Below, in pieces: positions 54,144-63,853 of a DNA stretch of 64,000 nt (position 1 is its first letter; each line of letters starts with the position of its first letter). A model generated the notes under the pieces. The model was given only the letters and a program-made list of their open reading frames with translations. It searched no databases and was not told the origin of the DNA. The DNA is from Rubrivivax sp. (GTDB lineage: Bacteria; Pseudomonadota; Gammaproteobacteria; Burkholderiales; Burkholderiaceae): NCBI GenBank assembly GCA_016790225.1, contig JAEUOZ010000060.1, forward strand, positions 1-64,000, given 5' to 3'. A program made the translations under genes and the position numbers.

Positions 54144-54722
54144 TCAGAAATCGAGGCCCCAATCGACCCGGATCTGGCGCGCGGCCAGATCGACGCTGTC
54201 CACATAGGCCGCCACGAACGGGATCAGCCGCTCGGGCGCGAGGGGCTCGCCCTCGGCCGCAGCCGGCTGCACGCGCAGCACGCTGTGCGCGCCGGTGTCC
54301 AGCAGGCCGGTCACCGTGCCCAGCGGCTCATCCTGGCGGTTATGCACCTGCAAGCCGATGAGATCGACCCAGTAGTACTCGCCCTCGCCCGCCGTGGGAA
54401 AGCTGCTGCGGGCGACGAAGACGCGCGCGCCGCGCAGGGCTTCGGCCAGGTCGCGATCCGTGACATCCTGGATGCCGGCGACGACGCTGTCGCCCTGCTC
54501 TCTCGCCTCGGTGATCTTCAGCAGGGCGGGCCAGCCGCCCCGGGGCGGCACCGCGGGCGTGGCCGGCGGCTGCAGGAACCAGCGCTTGGATGAAAAAAGC
54601 GCCTGCGGGTCTTCGGCAAAGGGCTGGACGCGGATCCAGCCCTTGACGCCCCAGGCGCCCAGGATGCGGCCGACTTCGACCGCATCGTCGGGAAAGGGCG
54701 GCTCCATGGGCGGCGGCTGCAC
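54144..54722 (-). CDS. rimM: 16S rRNA processing protein RimM
   Basis: A 192-residue 30S assembly factor that binds S19 near the 3' domain. Seen: N-terminal beta domain (VEVGRILGAWGVKGWIRVQPF), and a PRC-barrel C-terminal domain (YYWVDLIGLQVHNRQDEPLGTVTGLLDTGAHSVLRV, LIPFVAAYVDSVDLAARQIRVDW). The first ATG at 54722 gives the extra MQPPP; an ATG at 54707 (MEPPFPDD) is also possible. Genes on both sides are in the same operon. Confidence 0.96.
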   Translation of the reverse strand: MQPPPMEPPFPDDAVEVGRILGAWGVKGWIRVQPFAEDPQALFSSKRWFLQPPATPAVPPRGGWPALLKITEAREQGDSVVAGIQDVTDRDLAEALRGARVFVARSSFPTAGEGEYYWVDLIGLQVHNRQDEPLGTVTGLLDTGAHSVLRVQPAAAEGEPLAPERLIPFVAAYVDSVDLAARQIRVDWGLDF

Positions 54723-54772
54723 GCGCGTTCGGGCGCGTTCAATCGCTCAAGCCGCCCGGCGAGCCGCAGGGC

Positions 54773-55021
54773 TCACGCGGCCAGCTTGGCCTGCTCGACC
54801 AGGCGCGCCACGGTGGGCGACAGCTGCGCACCGACGCCGGCCCAGTAGTTGACGCGGTCCAGCGAAACGCGCAGCGGTTGCTCGCTGCCGGCGGCCATCG
54901 GGTTGTAGAAACCCACGCGCTCGATGAAGCGGCCATCGCGGCGCGCTGCCTTGGCGGCGACGACGATGTTGTAGAACGGGCGCTTCTTGGCGCCACCACG
55001 TGCAAGTCGGATCACGACCAT
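54773..55021 (-). CDS. rpsP: 30S ribosomal protein S16
   Basis: An 82-residue ribosomal protein. Seen: [42 protein letters not shown] and [29 protein letters not shown], the standard S16 sequence pattern with its basic RNA-binding core. It is the first gene of the rpsP-rimM-trmD-rplS operon. ATG at 55019-55021; the open frame upstream is non-coding leader. Confidence 0.98.
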   Translation of the reverse strand: MVVIRLARGGAKKRPFYNIVVAAKAARRDGRFIERVGFYNPMAAGSEQPLRVSLDRVNYWAGVGAQLSPTVARLVEQAKLAA

Positions 55022-55339
55022 GATGAGAAGATCCTTGTCGGTAGAGATGATCGACCGCCGCACCGGGAGACGCACTGGCCCGGAAGTCGTGATGCCGCGG
55101 CACCGGCCGCCCGAGTGGTGGCATGCCACCCCGCTCAGGCCGCCTTGCGCGACCGCTCCGACGCCGTAGATACGCCAACCCGGCCCGCCCTGGGCGCCCC
55201 GGCGCATGCAGCGGGGCGGCGTGGCAGGCCTCATGGCCGTCGTCGGAAACCGCGCATTATAGACTCCGTGCCAAAGCGTGCAGCCCCCCACGCGCTCCTG
55301 CGCGGCCGGACGCCCGCTCACCCCTGAAAGCACCCTCCC
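55022..55339. other. Divergent intergenic region with rpsP leader
   Basis: 318 nt between rpsP (minus) and the GNAT gene (plus). Apart from the rpsP promoter candidate at 55256-55261 no gene, repeat or clear riboregulator is seen; the left 230 nt would be the rpsP 5' untranslated leader. Confidence 0.6.
55256..55261 (-). promoter_or_regulatory. Candidate -10 element of the rpsP operon promoter
   Basis: On the minus strand the sequence reads TATAAT, a perfect consensus -10 box, followed by GCGCGG. A -35 hexamer at the right spacing is not clear (a TTGGCA lies too near). Ribosomal protein promoters in high-GC betaproteobacteria often rely on such a sole AT-rich box. Confidence 0.5.
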
Positions 55340-55870
55340 ATGACCTTGCTGCTGCGACCCAGCCAGGCGGCCGATCTGCCGGCCATCACCGAAATCTACG
55401 CCCACGCCGTGCTGAACGGCACCGGCACCTTCGAGCTGGAAGTGCCCGCGCAGGCCGAGATGGCCCAGCGGCGCGAGCAGGTGCTGGCTGGCGGCTGGCC
55501 CTGGCTGGTGGCCGAGCGCAGCGGCCAGGTACTGGGCTATGCCTACGCGGCGCCCTTTCGGCCGCGGCGCGCCTACCGCTTCTGCCTGGAGGATTCGATC
55601 TACCTGGCCGAAGCCGCACGCGGCCTGGGCATCGGCCGCCTGCTGCTGGCCGAACTGATCAGCCGCTGCGAGCAACGCGGCGCGCGCCAGATGCTGGCGG
55701 TGATCGGGGACTCCGGCAATGCCGGATCCATCGGCGTGCACCGCAGCCTGGGCTTCGAGCACGGCGGCGTGCTGCGCGATGCGGGCTGGAAGTTCGATCG
55801 CTGGCTGGACGTGGTGATCATGCAGAAGGCGCTGGGCCAGGGCGCGTCCGTGGCCCCGGTGGACCGATGA
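55340..55870 (+). CDS. GNAT N-acetyltransferase, phosphinothricin/methionine-sulfone type
   Basis: A 176-residue acetyltransferase. Seen: [28 protein letters not shown], the loop [25 protein letters not shown], the acetyl-CoA site [15 protein letters not shown], and the C-terminal [30 protein letters not shown]. This is the Pat/YncA family, which acetylates phosphinothricin, methionine sulfoximine or sulfone; the natural substrate is usually unknown. Its stop overlaps the next ATG (ATGA). Confidence 0.9.
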   Translation: MTLLLRPSQAADLPAITEIYAHAVLNGTGTFELEVPAQAEMAQRREQVLAGGWPWLVAERSGQVLGYAYAAPFRPRRAYRFCLEDSIYLAEAARGLGIGRLLLAELISRCEQRGARQMLAVIGDSGNAGSIGVHRSLGFEHGGVLRDAGWKFDRWLDVVIMQKALGQGASVAPVDR

Positions 55871-56334
55871 GCGAGGGCTACCGCTACAAGACCTGGGCCG
55901 CGTGGCTGGCCGTGCTGGGGGGCGCGCTCGGGCTGCACCGGCTCTACCTCAAGGGCTTCAGCGACAAGCTGGGCTGGCTGCATGTGCTGCCCAGCGCGGC
56001 CGGCTACATCGGCGTGCTGCGCATGAACGAACTGGGGCAGGATGACCGGCTGGCCTGGATGCTGGTGCCGCTGTTGGGCCTGATGATCGCCCAGGGCATG
56101 CTGTGCGCCATCGTCTATGGCCTGACCCCGGATGAGCGCTGGGATGAGCGTCACAACGCCGGCACACGCGGCCCGAGCACGGGCTGGGGGCCGGTGCTGG
56201 CGGTGATCGTGGCGCTGCTGGTCGGTGCCACTGCCCTGATGGGCACCATCGCCTTCGGCGGCCAGAAGTTCTTCGAGTGGCAGCTCGAAGACGAGCGCAG
56301 CGCCGGCCAGCGCGGCAGCCCGCCGCCCAGATGA
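55867..56334 (+). CDS. TM2-domain membrane protein
   Basis: A 155-residue protein. Seen: [33 protein letters not shown], the GxxGxHRxYL pattern of the TM2 domain with its glycine-rich turn, followed by two or three more hydrophobic helices ([45 protein letters not shown]). The function is unknown; the protein is likely in the inner membrane. It is translationally coupled to the acetyltransferase gene. A 71-nt gap separates it from folK, with which it converges. Confidence 0.82.
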   Translation: MSEGYRYKTWAAWLAVLGGALGLHRLYLKGFSDKLGWLHVLPSAAGYIGVLRMNELGQDDRLAWMLVPLLGLMIAQGMLCAIVYGLTPDERWDERHNAGTRGPSTGWGPVLAVIVALLVGATALMGTIAFGGQKFFEWQLEDERSAGQRGSPPPR

Positions 56335-56405
56335 GGTTCAAGGGCAACCTGGCTCGCGGCGGCTGCAGGGCCTGGCCGCGGCGGGCTACCGGCCGCCACG
56401 TGTGC

Positions 56406-56912
56406 TCAGTACCCGTCGGCCGCCCGCAGCGGCCCGAGGACCTCGACCCGCTGATCCTGCACCTGCGCCAGCAGCGCGGCCAGCGGGCCGTGTTCGCCGA
56501 TGGGCAGATCGGCCGGCGCCAGCTGCGCCAGCGGCAGCAGCACAAAGGCGCGTTGGTGCATGCGCGGATGCGGCAGCGTCAGGCGCGGCGTGTCACAGCG
56601 CAGCGTGCCGTGCAGCAGCAGATCCAGATCCAGCGTGCGCGGCGCGTTTTGCCAGGGCCGCTCGCGGCCGTGCTGCTGCTCGATGCGCTGCAGTTCATCC
56701 AGCAGCGCCAGCGGCGTCAGCGCCGTCTGCAGTGCCACCACGGCATTCAGATAGTCAGGCCCGGTGGCGTCGATCGGCGCGCTGCGGTAGAGCGATGAAC
56801 ACGCGATGCGCGCCGTGCCCGGCAAACGGCCGAGTTCATCGGCTGCGCGGGCCAGCGTGAGTGCCGCCTCGCCCAGGTTGGCACCCAGGCCGACGTAGGC
56901 GAGCGCCGTCAC
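56406..56912 (-). CDS. folK: 2-amino-4-hydroxy-6-hydroxymethyldihydropteridine pyrophosphokinase
   Basis: A 168-residue HPPK that transfers pyrophosphate from ATP to 6-hydroxymethyl-dihydropterin in folate synthesis. Seen: YVGLGANLG at the start, [22 protein letters not shown] with the pterin-binding residues, and the ATP/Mg signature [20 protein letters not shown] followed by [16 protein letters not shown]. Order pcnB-folK is standard in proteobacteria; the gap to pcnB is 12 nt. Confidence 0.96.
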   Translation of the reverse strand: MTALAYVGLGANLGEAALTLARAADELGRLPGTARIACSSLYRSAPIDATGPDYLNAVVALQTALTPLALLDELQRIEQQHGRERPWQNAPRTLDLDLLLHGTLRCDTPRLTLPHPRMHQRAFVLLPLAQLAPADLPIGEHGPLAALLAQVQDQRVEVLGPLRAADGY

Positions 56913-56924
56913 GCCGCGGCCGGC

Positions 56925-58751
56925 TCAGCGCCCGCTGCCGGGCGTGCTGCCGCCGTCGTCCGCCCGGACCTCATCGCCCTGCGCGGCGCCCTCGCCTTCG
57001 CCCCCCGCGCCGCGGCCGGAACGCCGACGGCGCCGACGGCGCTTGCGGGCCGGTGCGTCGGGCGACTCGTCACCCGCTGGCGGTGCATCGCCGGGCGCCG
57101 CGGCGCTGAGGTCCAGATCCAGCTGCTGCGGCGCCGGCGCGGGCTGCTCGCCTGCCGGCGGCCGTGGCGGCCGGCGCGATCGCGAGCGCTCGGGCACCGG
57201 GCTTGCGGCAGCCGGGGCCGCGGCCGCCTCGACGGGCGCGGAGCCCCCCGGCGCAGCCGGCGCTGGCCCGCCCGCACCACTCTTGGCAGCCGCATCCGCG
57301 GCGCCGCGCCCGCCCTTGGGCCCAGGCACCCGACGCGACTGCTGCGCGCGCAGCTCCTGCAGCATCGCCTCGCGGTCATCGTCGCCGCCCAGCGAGAAGT
57401 CTTCCCACCAGTCGGCCAGTTCGGTGGGCACCTCGTTCACATCCGCGCGCAGGCGCAGGAAGTCGTAGCCGGCGCGAAAGCGCGGCAGTTCCACCAGGCC
57501 CGGGGCCGAGGCCGGCGTGCGGCGCTCGAAGCGCGGCTGCATCTGCCAGATCTCGCGCATGTCGGCGGCCAGCTTGCCGCGCCCGGAGATATCGCCCACG
57601 CGCGCCTCGAAGACACTGTCGATGGCCTGCTGCAGCGCCGGAAAGGCGCTTTCGCCACCGGCCTTGTTCTGCTGCCAGCGGGTCTGCACCTCGTGCCACA
57701 GCAGACAGGCCAGCAGGAAGCTGGGCGCGACCGGCCGGCCATCGGCCACCCGCTCATCGGTATTCTGCAAGGCCAGCCGCACAAAGGCCTCGCGCGGGCT
57801 GCCGGGCTGAACCTCGCTCAGCGCCGCATCCAGGATCGGAAACAGGCCGCGCTCCAGGCCCTGGCGCTGCAGCTCTTCCAGGCTCGCCAGCGCATGGCCC
57901 GTCTGCAGCAGCTTGATCATCTCGTCAAAGAGCCGCGAAGCCGGGATGTTGGCCAGCAACGCCGCGCATTCGCGGATCGGCGCGCGTGTCTTGGGCTCCA
58001 GCGTGAGGCCCAGCTTGGCGGCAAAGCGCACCGCGCGCACGATGCGCACCGGATCTTCGCGGTAGCGCGTCACCGGATCGCCGATCATGCGCAGCACACG
58101 CGCCCGCACATCGGCCAGACCGCCGTGGTAATCCACCACCGTCTGCGACAGCGGCTCGTAGTACATCGCATTGACGGTGAAGTCGCGCCGCGCGGCGTCT
58201 TCGATCTGCGGGCCCCAGACGTTGTCGCGCAGCACACGGCCGCTGGCATCCACCACGTGCGCCTTGCCCGCGAGCGCCGCGCGCGAGGTCTTTTCGTTGC
58301 CGGCCACCTGCTCGGCCGCTTCGGCATCGAGCAACGCACGAAAGGTGGACACCTCGATCACCTCGTGCTCGCGCCCGCGGCCGAACACCACGTGCACGAT
58401 GCGGAAGCGCCGGCCGATGATGAACGCGCGCCGGAACAGGCCCTTGACCTGCTCCGGCGTGGCATCGGTGGCGACATCGAAGTCCTTGGGCCGACGCCCC
58501 ACGAGCAGATCACGCACCGCGCCGCCCACCACGTAGGCCTCGTAGCCGGCCTCCTTGAGCGTGCGCACCACGCGCACCGCGTTGTCGTCCAGCAGCGAGG
58601 GATCGATGCCGTGTTCGGCCACCGCGTATTCCTGCCGCTGGCCCAGCGTCACCACCGGTGGCGCAGCGGGCGGCGGCGGCTCCTGCAGGGGCGGCGCAGC
58701 CGGGGACACATCGGAAGAACCGAACAGGCGACTGATGAACTTCTTGATCAT
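56925..58751 (-). CDS. pcnB: Poly(A) polymerase I
   Basis: A 608-residue class II nucleotidyltransferase that adds poly(A) to RNA 3' ends, promoting decay. Seen: leading ALNDV-like basic start, the active site YVVGGAVRDLLVGRRPKDFDVATDATPEQVKGLF with the DxD acids, RRDFTVNAMYYEP, and the RNA-binding middle (DPVTRYREDPVRIVRAVRFAAKLG). The C-terminal 130 residues are disordered, rich in Ala, Pro and Gly and ending in a highly basic stretch (RKRRRRRRRS). Its start overlaps the HAD gene stop (ATGA), so the order hda-HAD-pcnB-folK is one transcript. Confidence 0.95.
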   Translation of the reverse strand: MIKKFISRLFGSSDVSPAAPPLQEPPPPAAPPVVTLGQRQEYAVAEHGIDPSLLDDNAVRVVRTLKEAGYEAYVVGGAVRDLLVGRRPKDFDVATDATPEQVKGLFRRAFIIGRRFRIVHVVFGRGREHEVIEVSTFRALLDAEAAEQVAGNEKTSRAALAGKAHVVDASGRVLRDNVWGPQIEDAARRDFTVNAMYYEPLSQTVVDYHGGLADVRARVLRMIGDPVTRYREDPVRIVRAVRFAAKLGLTLEPKTRAPIRECAALLANIPASRLFDEMIKLLQTGHALASLEELQRQGLERGLFPILDAALSEVQPGSPREAFVRLALQNTDERVADGRPVAPSFLLACLLWHEVQTRWQQNKAGGESAFPALQQAIDSVFEARVGDISGRGKLAADMREIWQMQPRFERRTPASAPGLVELPRFRAGYDFLRLRADVNEVPTELADWWEDFSLGGDDDREAMLQELRAQQSRRVPGPKGGRGAADAAAKSGAGGPAPAAPGGSAPVEAAAAPAAASPVPERSRSRRPPRPPAGEQPAPAPQQLDLDLSAAAPGDAPPAGDESPDAPARKRRRRRRRSGRGAGGEGEGAAQGDEVRADDGGSTPGSGR

Positions 58752-59416
58752 TCGAAGAGGTGTAGAAGAGGCCAGCCGCGTTCTTGCGCGATGGCTGCCA
58801 GCGCGGGCGCCGGGTTGGTGGCGACCGGGTGGGTGGCCCGCTCGAGCAGGGGCAGGTCGTTCGTGGAATCGCTGTAGCAGCTGATGGCTTCGAAGTCATC
58901 CCAGCCCAGGCCCAGCGAAGCCAGCCAGGCCTGGACCTTGACCACCTTGCCCTCGCGCAGGTTGGGCACCCCGCGGATGCGGCCGGTGACCCGGCCCTGC
59001 CCATCGCGATCCAGCTCGGTGGCGATCAGCGTCTCGAAGCCGAAGCGCTGCGCGATGGGTGCGGTGATGAAGTCATTGGTGGACGTCACCAGCGCCAGGC
59101 GCTCGCCCTGATCGCGGTGGCGCTGCACCAGGGCCCGGGCGCTGTCGCGCAGCGCGGGTTCGATGATGTCGCGCATGAAGCCAGCCGTCAGCTGTTGCTG
59201 TTCGGCCGGGCTGCGCCCGCGCCAGGCGCCGGTGGCGAACTCGATGTAGGCCGCCACATCGAGCGTGCCGGCCAGGTAGTCCTGGTAGAAGGCATCGTTG
59301 CGGCGGCGGTGCTCGGCCGCATCGGCCCAGCCGATCTGCACGAGGTACTCGCCGAAGGCATGGTCGGAATCCAGCGGCAGCAGCGTGTGATCCAGATCGA
59401 AGAGCGCCAGCTTCAC
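58748..59416 (-). CDS. HAD-IB family phosphatase
   Basis: A 222-residue HAD hydrolase of the SerB-like IB subfamily. Seen: nucleophile motif LALFDLDHTLLPLDSDHAFGEYL, the Ser/Thr motif LVTSTNDFI, and the acidic motif SCYSDSTNDLPLLERA. In place of the DLDGT of phosphoserine phosphatase it has DLDHT, which fits the histidinol-phosphatase or unspecified HAD-IB groups; the substrate is not certain. It overlaps both neighbouring genes by 4 nt. Confidence 0.88.
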   Translation of the reverse strand: MKLALFDLDHTLLPLDSDHAFGEYLVQIGWADAAEHRRRNDAFYQDYLAGTLDVAAYIEFATGAWRGRSPAEQQQLTAGFMRDIIEPALRDSARALVQRHRDQGERLALVTSTNDFITAPIAQRFGFETLIATELDRDGQGRVTGRIRGVPNLREGKVVKVQAWLASLGLGWDDFEAISCYSDSTNDLPLLERATHPVATNPAPALAAIAQERGWPLLHLFE

Positions 59417-60195
59417 GGCGGGCTCCCGGCCGGTTCAGGGTCAGGTGGCCGGCCCGCCAGAGGGTTGACGGCGGGGGATCCGGGGGCGGGCGCGGCATGC
59501 GCCTGCAGCATCTCGCGCAGCAGCGGCACGGTCACCGAGCGCGCCCGGGCGAGCGAATACGCATCCAGCCGCTCCAGCAGCTGCATCAGGCTGGCCAGAT
59601 CGCGCGACAGGCGGCTCATCAGATAACTCACCACCTCCGGCGACAGGCGGATGCCGCGCCGCTCGGCCTCCAGGCCCAGCGCTTCGCGCGTCTGCTCTTC
59701 ATCCAGCGGCTGCAGCGCGTGCACCTGGCCCCAGCCCAGGCGCGTGCGCAGATCGTCGCGCAGCGGCAGATCCACTGGCGGCATCGGAGCCGCCGCGGCC
59801 CAGGCCACGCCGTGCGATTGCGCCTCCACGCACAGCGCGAAGGCGGCCTGCTGCTGGGCCATCGAGAAGCGGTGCACATCGTCCAGGATCAGCAGCGACC
59901 AGCCGCTGTCAAATGGCCAGGGCAGCGTGGAGGCCGCGTTCAGGCAGCCCACCGACAGCCCTTGCTCGGCACAGGCCTGTGCCAGCGCCTGCAGCAGGTG
60001 TGTCTTGCCACTGCCGGCCTCTCCCCACAGGAAGAGCGGCGCGCGCGGCGGCAGCGCCAGCCGCAGCTGCGCGAGCACCGCGGCGTTGGGCCCGGGCAGG
60101 TAGTTGTCCAGGCGCTGCACCGGCTGATCCACCAGCGGCAGCGGCAGCTGCTGCAGGCCGGATTCGCGCACGGCCAGCGCGTGCTCAGGCGCCAT
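59413..60195 (-). CDS. hda: DnaA regulatory inactivator Hda
   Basis: A 260-residue AAA+ protein related to the ATPase domain of DnaA. With the sliding clamp it stimulates ATP hydrolysis by DnaA and so blocks re-initiation. Seen: a short N-terminal clamp-binding peptide (QQLPLPL), Walker A GEAGSGKTHLLQAL, Walker B LLILDDVHRF, sensor region DDLRTRLGWGQVHAL, and the lid with SRDLASLMQLLERLDAYSL. The 30-residue Pro/Ala tail is atypical. It begins within the end of the AI-2E gene (11-nt overlap). Confidence 0.93.
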   Translation of the reverse strand: MAPEHALAVRESGLQQLPLPLVDQPVQRLDNYLPGPNAAVLAQLRLALPPRAPLFLWGEAGSGKTHLLQALAQACAEQGLSVGCLNAASTLPWPFDSGWSLLILDDVHRFSMAQQQAAFALCVEAQSHGVAWAAAAPMPPVDLPLRDDLRTRLGWGQVHALQPLDEEQTREALGLEAERRGIRLSPEVVSYLMSRLSRDLASLMQLLERLDAYSLARARSVTVPLLREMLQAHAAPAPGSPAVNPLAGRPPDPEPAGSPP

Positions 60196-61246
60196 AGAGC
60201 CGGCTCGACAGATAGGCCGCCTTCACGCGCTGCAAGGCCACCAGCGCCACCGCGCTGAGCGGCAGCGCGATCAGCACCCCCACGAAGCCCAGCAGGTGCC
60301 CGAAGGCCAGCAGCGCAAAGATCACGGCCAAGGGGTTCAGGCCGATGCGCTCGCCCACCAGGCGCGGCGTGAGGTAGAGGCTTTCCACGACCTGCCCGAT
60401 GCCATAGACCACCGCGACCACGATCAGGCCGTAGAGGCTTGCAAACTGCAGCACCCCGGCCAGCAGGGCCAGCGCGCAGCCCAGGCCGAAGCCCAGGTAG
60501 GGGATGAAGATGGCCAGCCCAGTGAAGATGCCCACCGGCAGCGCCAGATCGAAGCCGCTGACAGCCAGCGCCACCGAATAGTAGACAGCCAGCACGCCCA
60601 TCACCAGCAGCTGGCCGCGCAGGTATTGGCCGAGCACGGCGTCGCAATCGTCCAGGAAGCCGATGGTCGCGCCACGCAGCCGCGGCGGAATCAGCGCCTG
60701 TACGCGTTGCACGATCTGCGGCCAGTCCATCAGCAGGTAGAACAGCACGACCGGAATCAGCACCGCGTTGCCCACCACGGCCAGGACGAAGCTGCCACCG
60801 ATGCGCGCCGAGCTCAGCAGCGTCGCCAGCCACTCTTCAAGGTTGGCGTCCAGATACTTGACGACAAAGGCCTTGATGCTGGGCACATCCAGCGCCACCT
60901 GGATGCCATGCTGGGCCAGCCAGGGCGAGACGGTCTGGTTGAGCTTGTCGGCCAGCGCAGGGATCTGCGCCTTCAGCAGCGGCAGCTCCTTGGACAGGAT
61001 GGGCACGATGAGGAACATCAGCGCCAGCACGGCGACGATGGCCAGCACTTCCACCAGCATCACCGCCAGCACACGCGGCACCCGCCGCGCCGCGAGCCGC
61101 TCGACCAGCGGGTGCAGCGCGTAGGCCAGGATCGCGCCGACCAGAAACGGCGTGAGCACCGGCGCCAGCACCCACAGCAGGGCGGCGGCGGCCAGGGCCA
61201 TGCCCAGCCAGGTGAGTGCGCGCAGCTGCGCCGGGGTCAGCGTCAT
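60185..61246 (-). CDS. AI-2E family transporter (PerM-like)
   Basis: A 353-residue inner-membrane protein with about eight hydrophobic segments. Seen: the N-terminal LGMALAAAALLWVLAPVLTPFLVGAILAYAL, LAIVAVLALMFLIVPILSKELPLL, an external domain, IGGSFVLAVVGNAVLIPVVLFYLL, and the C-terminal pore-like helices (IVVAVVYGIGQVVESLYLTP, PLAVIFALLAFGHLLGFVGVLIALPL). The family exports autoinducer-2 or other small solutes; here the substrate is unknown. It overlaps hda. Confidence 0.92.
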   Translation of the reverse strand: MTLTPAQLRALTWLGMALAAAALLWVLAPVLTPFLVGAILAYALHPLVERLAARRVPRVLAVMLVEVLAIVAVLALMFLIVPILSKELPLLKAQIPALADKLNQTVSPWLAQHGIQVALDVPSIKAFVVKYLDANLEEWLATLLSSARIGGSFVLAVVGNAVLIPVVLFYLLMDWPQIVQRVQALIPPRLRGATIGFLDDCDAVLGQYLRGQLLVMGVLAVYYSVALAVSGFDLALPVGIFTGLAIFIPYLGFGLGCALALLAGVLQFASLYGLIVVAVVYGIGQVVESLYLTPRLVGERIGLNPLAVIFALLAFGHLLGFVGVLIALPLSAVALVALQRVKAAYLSSRLYGA

Positions 61247-61249
61247 GCC

Positions 61250-62116
61250 TCAGTGCAACCGGTGGCTGCCGGCACCCCGAAGCTCGGTGAGCCGGGCAAA
61301 CAGCGCCGGGGCGTCATCGGCGCTGCCGCAATGCTCCAGGTACACGGCCAGATCCTGCGCCGCGAGATCGTCGGCGCCCAGCTCCGCCAGCGCCAACCCC
61401 CGATCGCGCCGCTCTTCCCAGGCCTGCGGCAGCAGGATGACCAGCCGCTGCTGCACGGCCAGCAAACGCTCGAAATCCTCCGACGCGCGGTGGATCTCCT
61501 TCAGGTTGCGCAGCAGGCGCGCCAGGATGTCGCGCGACGGCGCAGCCTGCAGGAACAGGCCCAGCGGCGCCTCGAAATCGCCCACCAGGCCGCGCTGGCG
61601 GCGGTAGGGCGCGAGCCGTTCTTCGAGCTCCTCGCGGGAGAGCGACAGGCCGGAAAAAGGATCGATCACCACCTCGCCGCGCGGCAGCCGCAGCTTCACG
61701 AGGAAGTGCCCTGGGAAGCTCACGCCGCGGGCTTCCAGCCCGGCGTGGTGGGCAAATTCCAGGTACAGCAGCGCCAGCGAGATGGGGATGCCGCGGCGCG
61801 AGACCAGCACCTCGTGCAGGTAGCTGTTGCGCGCATCGTAGTAATTGTTGACATTGCCGCCGAATCCCAGCTCATGGAAGAAAAACCGGTTGAGCAGCCG
61901 CAGCCGCTGCAGCGGCGCGGCATCCGACGGGATACGCTGGCGCAGCCGCAGGGCCAGCGCATCGATCTGCATCAGGACCTGCTGCACGTCCAGCTCGGGC
62001 ACCTCATCCTGCCCCACGCACACGGCGGCTTCGAGCAGCGCAAAGCCTTCGTCCTCGGCAACCAGCGAGGAGAAGTAATCGAGTGCCGAGGGCACTTCCA
62101 GACGCAGGCCGCTCAT
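61250..62116 (-). CDS. SirB1-family transglutaminase-like and TPR protein
   Basis: A 288-residue protein. Seen: the transglutaminase-like core LLNRFFFHELGFGGNVNNYYDARNSYLHEVLVSRRGIPISLALLYLEFA and FPGHFLVKL, followed by TPR-like helices. In SirB1/YchA proteins the core usually lacks the catalytic Cys; here none is seen at the active-site position (RGIPISLALL), so it is probably non-enzymatic. ATG at 62116 gives MSGLRLEVPSALDYFSSLV, the usual start. Function unknown. Confidence 0.85.
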   Translation of the reverse strand: MSGLRLEVPSALDYFSSLVAEDEGFALLEAAVCVGQDEVPELDVQQVLMQIDALALRLRQRIPSDAAPLQRLRLLNRFFFHELGFGGNVNNYYDARNSYLHEVLVSRRGIPISLALLYLEFAHHAGLEARGVSFPGHFLVKLRLPRGEVVIDPFSGLSLSREELEERLAPYRRQRGLVGDFEAPLGLFLQAAPSRDILARLLRNLKEIHRASEDFERLLAVQQRLVILLPQAWEERRDRGLALAELGADDLAAQDLAVYLEHCGSADDAPALFARLTELRGAGSHRLH

Positions 62117-62168
62117 GGGCACCCCAGCGTGCAAGATGGCATGCGGCGAGTGTAGAACGTGATCGGTC

Positions 62169-63728
62169 TCACAGGCTGCGGCGCGCAAACTGCCGCAGGT
62201 TCAGCCCCATCAGGCGCAGGCTCAGGAAGTACAGCGCCGCGACACCGCCCAGCACGCCGGCCATGAACGCGGCACGCAGCAGCGGCTGGCTGCGAAGCCC
62301 GATCCAGTCGATTCCGCCGGCCGCCCAGGCCAGCGCCAGGCCGAGCGCGGCGCTGGCCAGCAGGGCGCGCAAGGCGAACAGCGCCCAGCCGGGCTCCGGC
62401 CGGTAGACACCCAGCCGGCGCAGCCCGAACAGCAGCCACAGCGCATTCAGGATCGCACCCAGGCCGATCGACAGGGCCAGCGCGGCGTGCCCCAGATGCG
62501 GCACCAGCAGCAGATTCAGCAGCTGCGTCACCACCAGCACGAAGACGGCGATCTTCACCGGCGTTCGCATGTCCTGCCGGGCAAAGTAGCCCGGGGCCAG
62601 GATCTTCACCGCGATGATGCCCAGCAGGCCCACCCCGTAGCCCATCACCGCGTGCATGGTCCGCGTCACGTCCACCGCCTCGAAGCGCCCATAGTGATAG
62701 AGCACCGCGACCAGCGCCTGCGGAAACACCAGCAGCGCGATGGCGCAGGGCGTGGCCAGCAGCACGGTCAGCCGCAGCCCCCAATCCAGCAGCGCGGAGT
62801 AGGACTGCGCATCGCCACGCGCCTGCGCGGCCGAGAGTTGCGGCGTCAGGACCACGCCCAGGGCCACGCCCAGCAGCGCGGAGGGGAACTCCATCAGGCG
62901 ATCGGCGTAGGTCAGCCAGGACACCGCGCCCACGCCGATGTTGGAGGCGATCTGCGTATTGATCAGCAGCGACAGCTGCGCAACCGAAACCCCCAGCAGC
63001 GCCGGCGCCATGTTGCCCAGCACCCGCCCGACACCCGGGTGGGACCAGGCGGCGCGAAGGCTGCCGGGCGTGAGGCCGATGCGCGGCAGCATGCCGATGC
63101 GCCGCAGCGCCCACAGCTGCACCACCAGCTGGAAGACACCACCCATCATCACGCCGAAGGCCAGCGCATAGATCGGCTCGATGCCGTGCCGGCCGAAGAC
63201 CGGCGCGAGCAGCCAGGCCGCGAGGATCCAGCTCAGGTTGAGCAGCACCGGCGTCGCGGCCGGCACGGCAAACCGCCGCCAGGTATTCAGCACGCCGGCC
63301 GCCAGGGCCACCAGCGACATGAAGCCGATGTACGGGAACATCACCCGCGTCATGAAGACCGCCTGATCGAACGCGACCAGCCCCGAAGCCATCATCCACA
63401 CGATGACCGGTGCCCCGATCACGCCCAGCAGCACCGTCAGCAGCAGCGCCCAGAACAGCACCGTGGCTACGGCGTTCACCAGGCTGTGCGTGGCCTCGTC
63501 GCCGTCCTTCTCCCGCGTGGCGGCCAGCAAGGGCACAAACGCCTGCGAGAACGCGCCTTCGGCAAACAGCCGTCGCAGCAGGTTGGGAATGCGGAAGGCC
63601 ACGTTGAAGGCATCCGTCAGCGCGCCCGCACCGAAGCTGGCCGCCATGATCTGTTCACGCACCAGGCCGGTGATGCGCGACAGCAGGGTGAAGAGCGAGA
63701 CCGTGGAGGCGGTCTTCAGCAGGTTCAT
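62169..63728 (-). CDS. murJ: Lipid II flippase MurJ
   Basis: A 519-residue MATE-like membrane protein with about 14 helices that moves lipid II to the periplasm for peptidoglycan synthesis. Seen: ASTVSLFTLLSRITGLVREQIMAASFGAGALTDAFNVAFRIPNLLRRLFAEGAFSQAFVPLL, the strongly conserved MurJ N-terminus, and GRVLGNMAPALLGVSVAQLSLLINTQIAS plus FARQDMRTPVKIAVFVLVVTQLLNL. Length matches the family. ATG at 63728 (MNLLKTASTVSLF) is the family start; the open frame upstream is leader. The divergent neighbour is probably rpsT, just outside the window. Confidence 0.97.
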   Translation of the reverse strand: MNLLKTASTVSLFTLLSRITGLVREQIMAASFGAGALTDAFNVAFRIPNLLRRLFAEGAFSQAFVPLLAATREKDGDEATHSLVNAVATVLFWALLLTVLLGVIGAPVIVWMMASGLVAFDQAVFMTRVMFPYIGFMSLVALAAGVLNTWRRFAVPAATPVLLNLSWILAAWLLAPVFGRHGIEPIYALAFGVMMGGVFQLVVQLWALRRIGMLPRIGLTPGSLRAAWSHPGVGRVLGNMAPALLGVSVAQLSLLINTQIASNIGVGAVSWLTYADRLMEFPSALLGVALGVVLTPQLSAAQARGDAQSYSALLDWGLRLTVLLATPCAIALLVFPQALVAVLYHYGRFEAVDVTRTMHAVMGYGVGLLGIIAVKILAPGYFARQDMRTPVKIAVFVLVVTQLLNLLLVPHLGHAALALSIGLGAILNALWLLFGLRRLGVYRPEPGWALFALRALLASAALGLALAWAAGGIDWIGLRSQPLLRAAFMAGVLGGVAALYFLSLRLMGLNLRQFARRSL

Positions 63729-63853
63729 CGAGACGGTGGCCCTTGCAGCCCGGCCTGCCGCCGGCGGCGGGCAGCCAGCCATCCAGGCAGCTTGAAAAGC
63801 GGCGCAGTATAGGCGGGGCCATTCCCTGCCCCAGGCGCCAAAAGCGTGCGTGC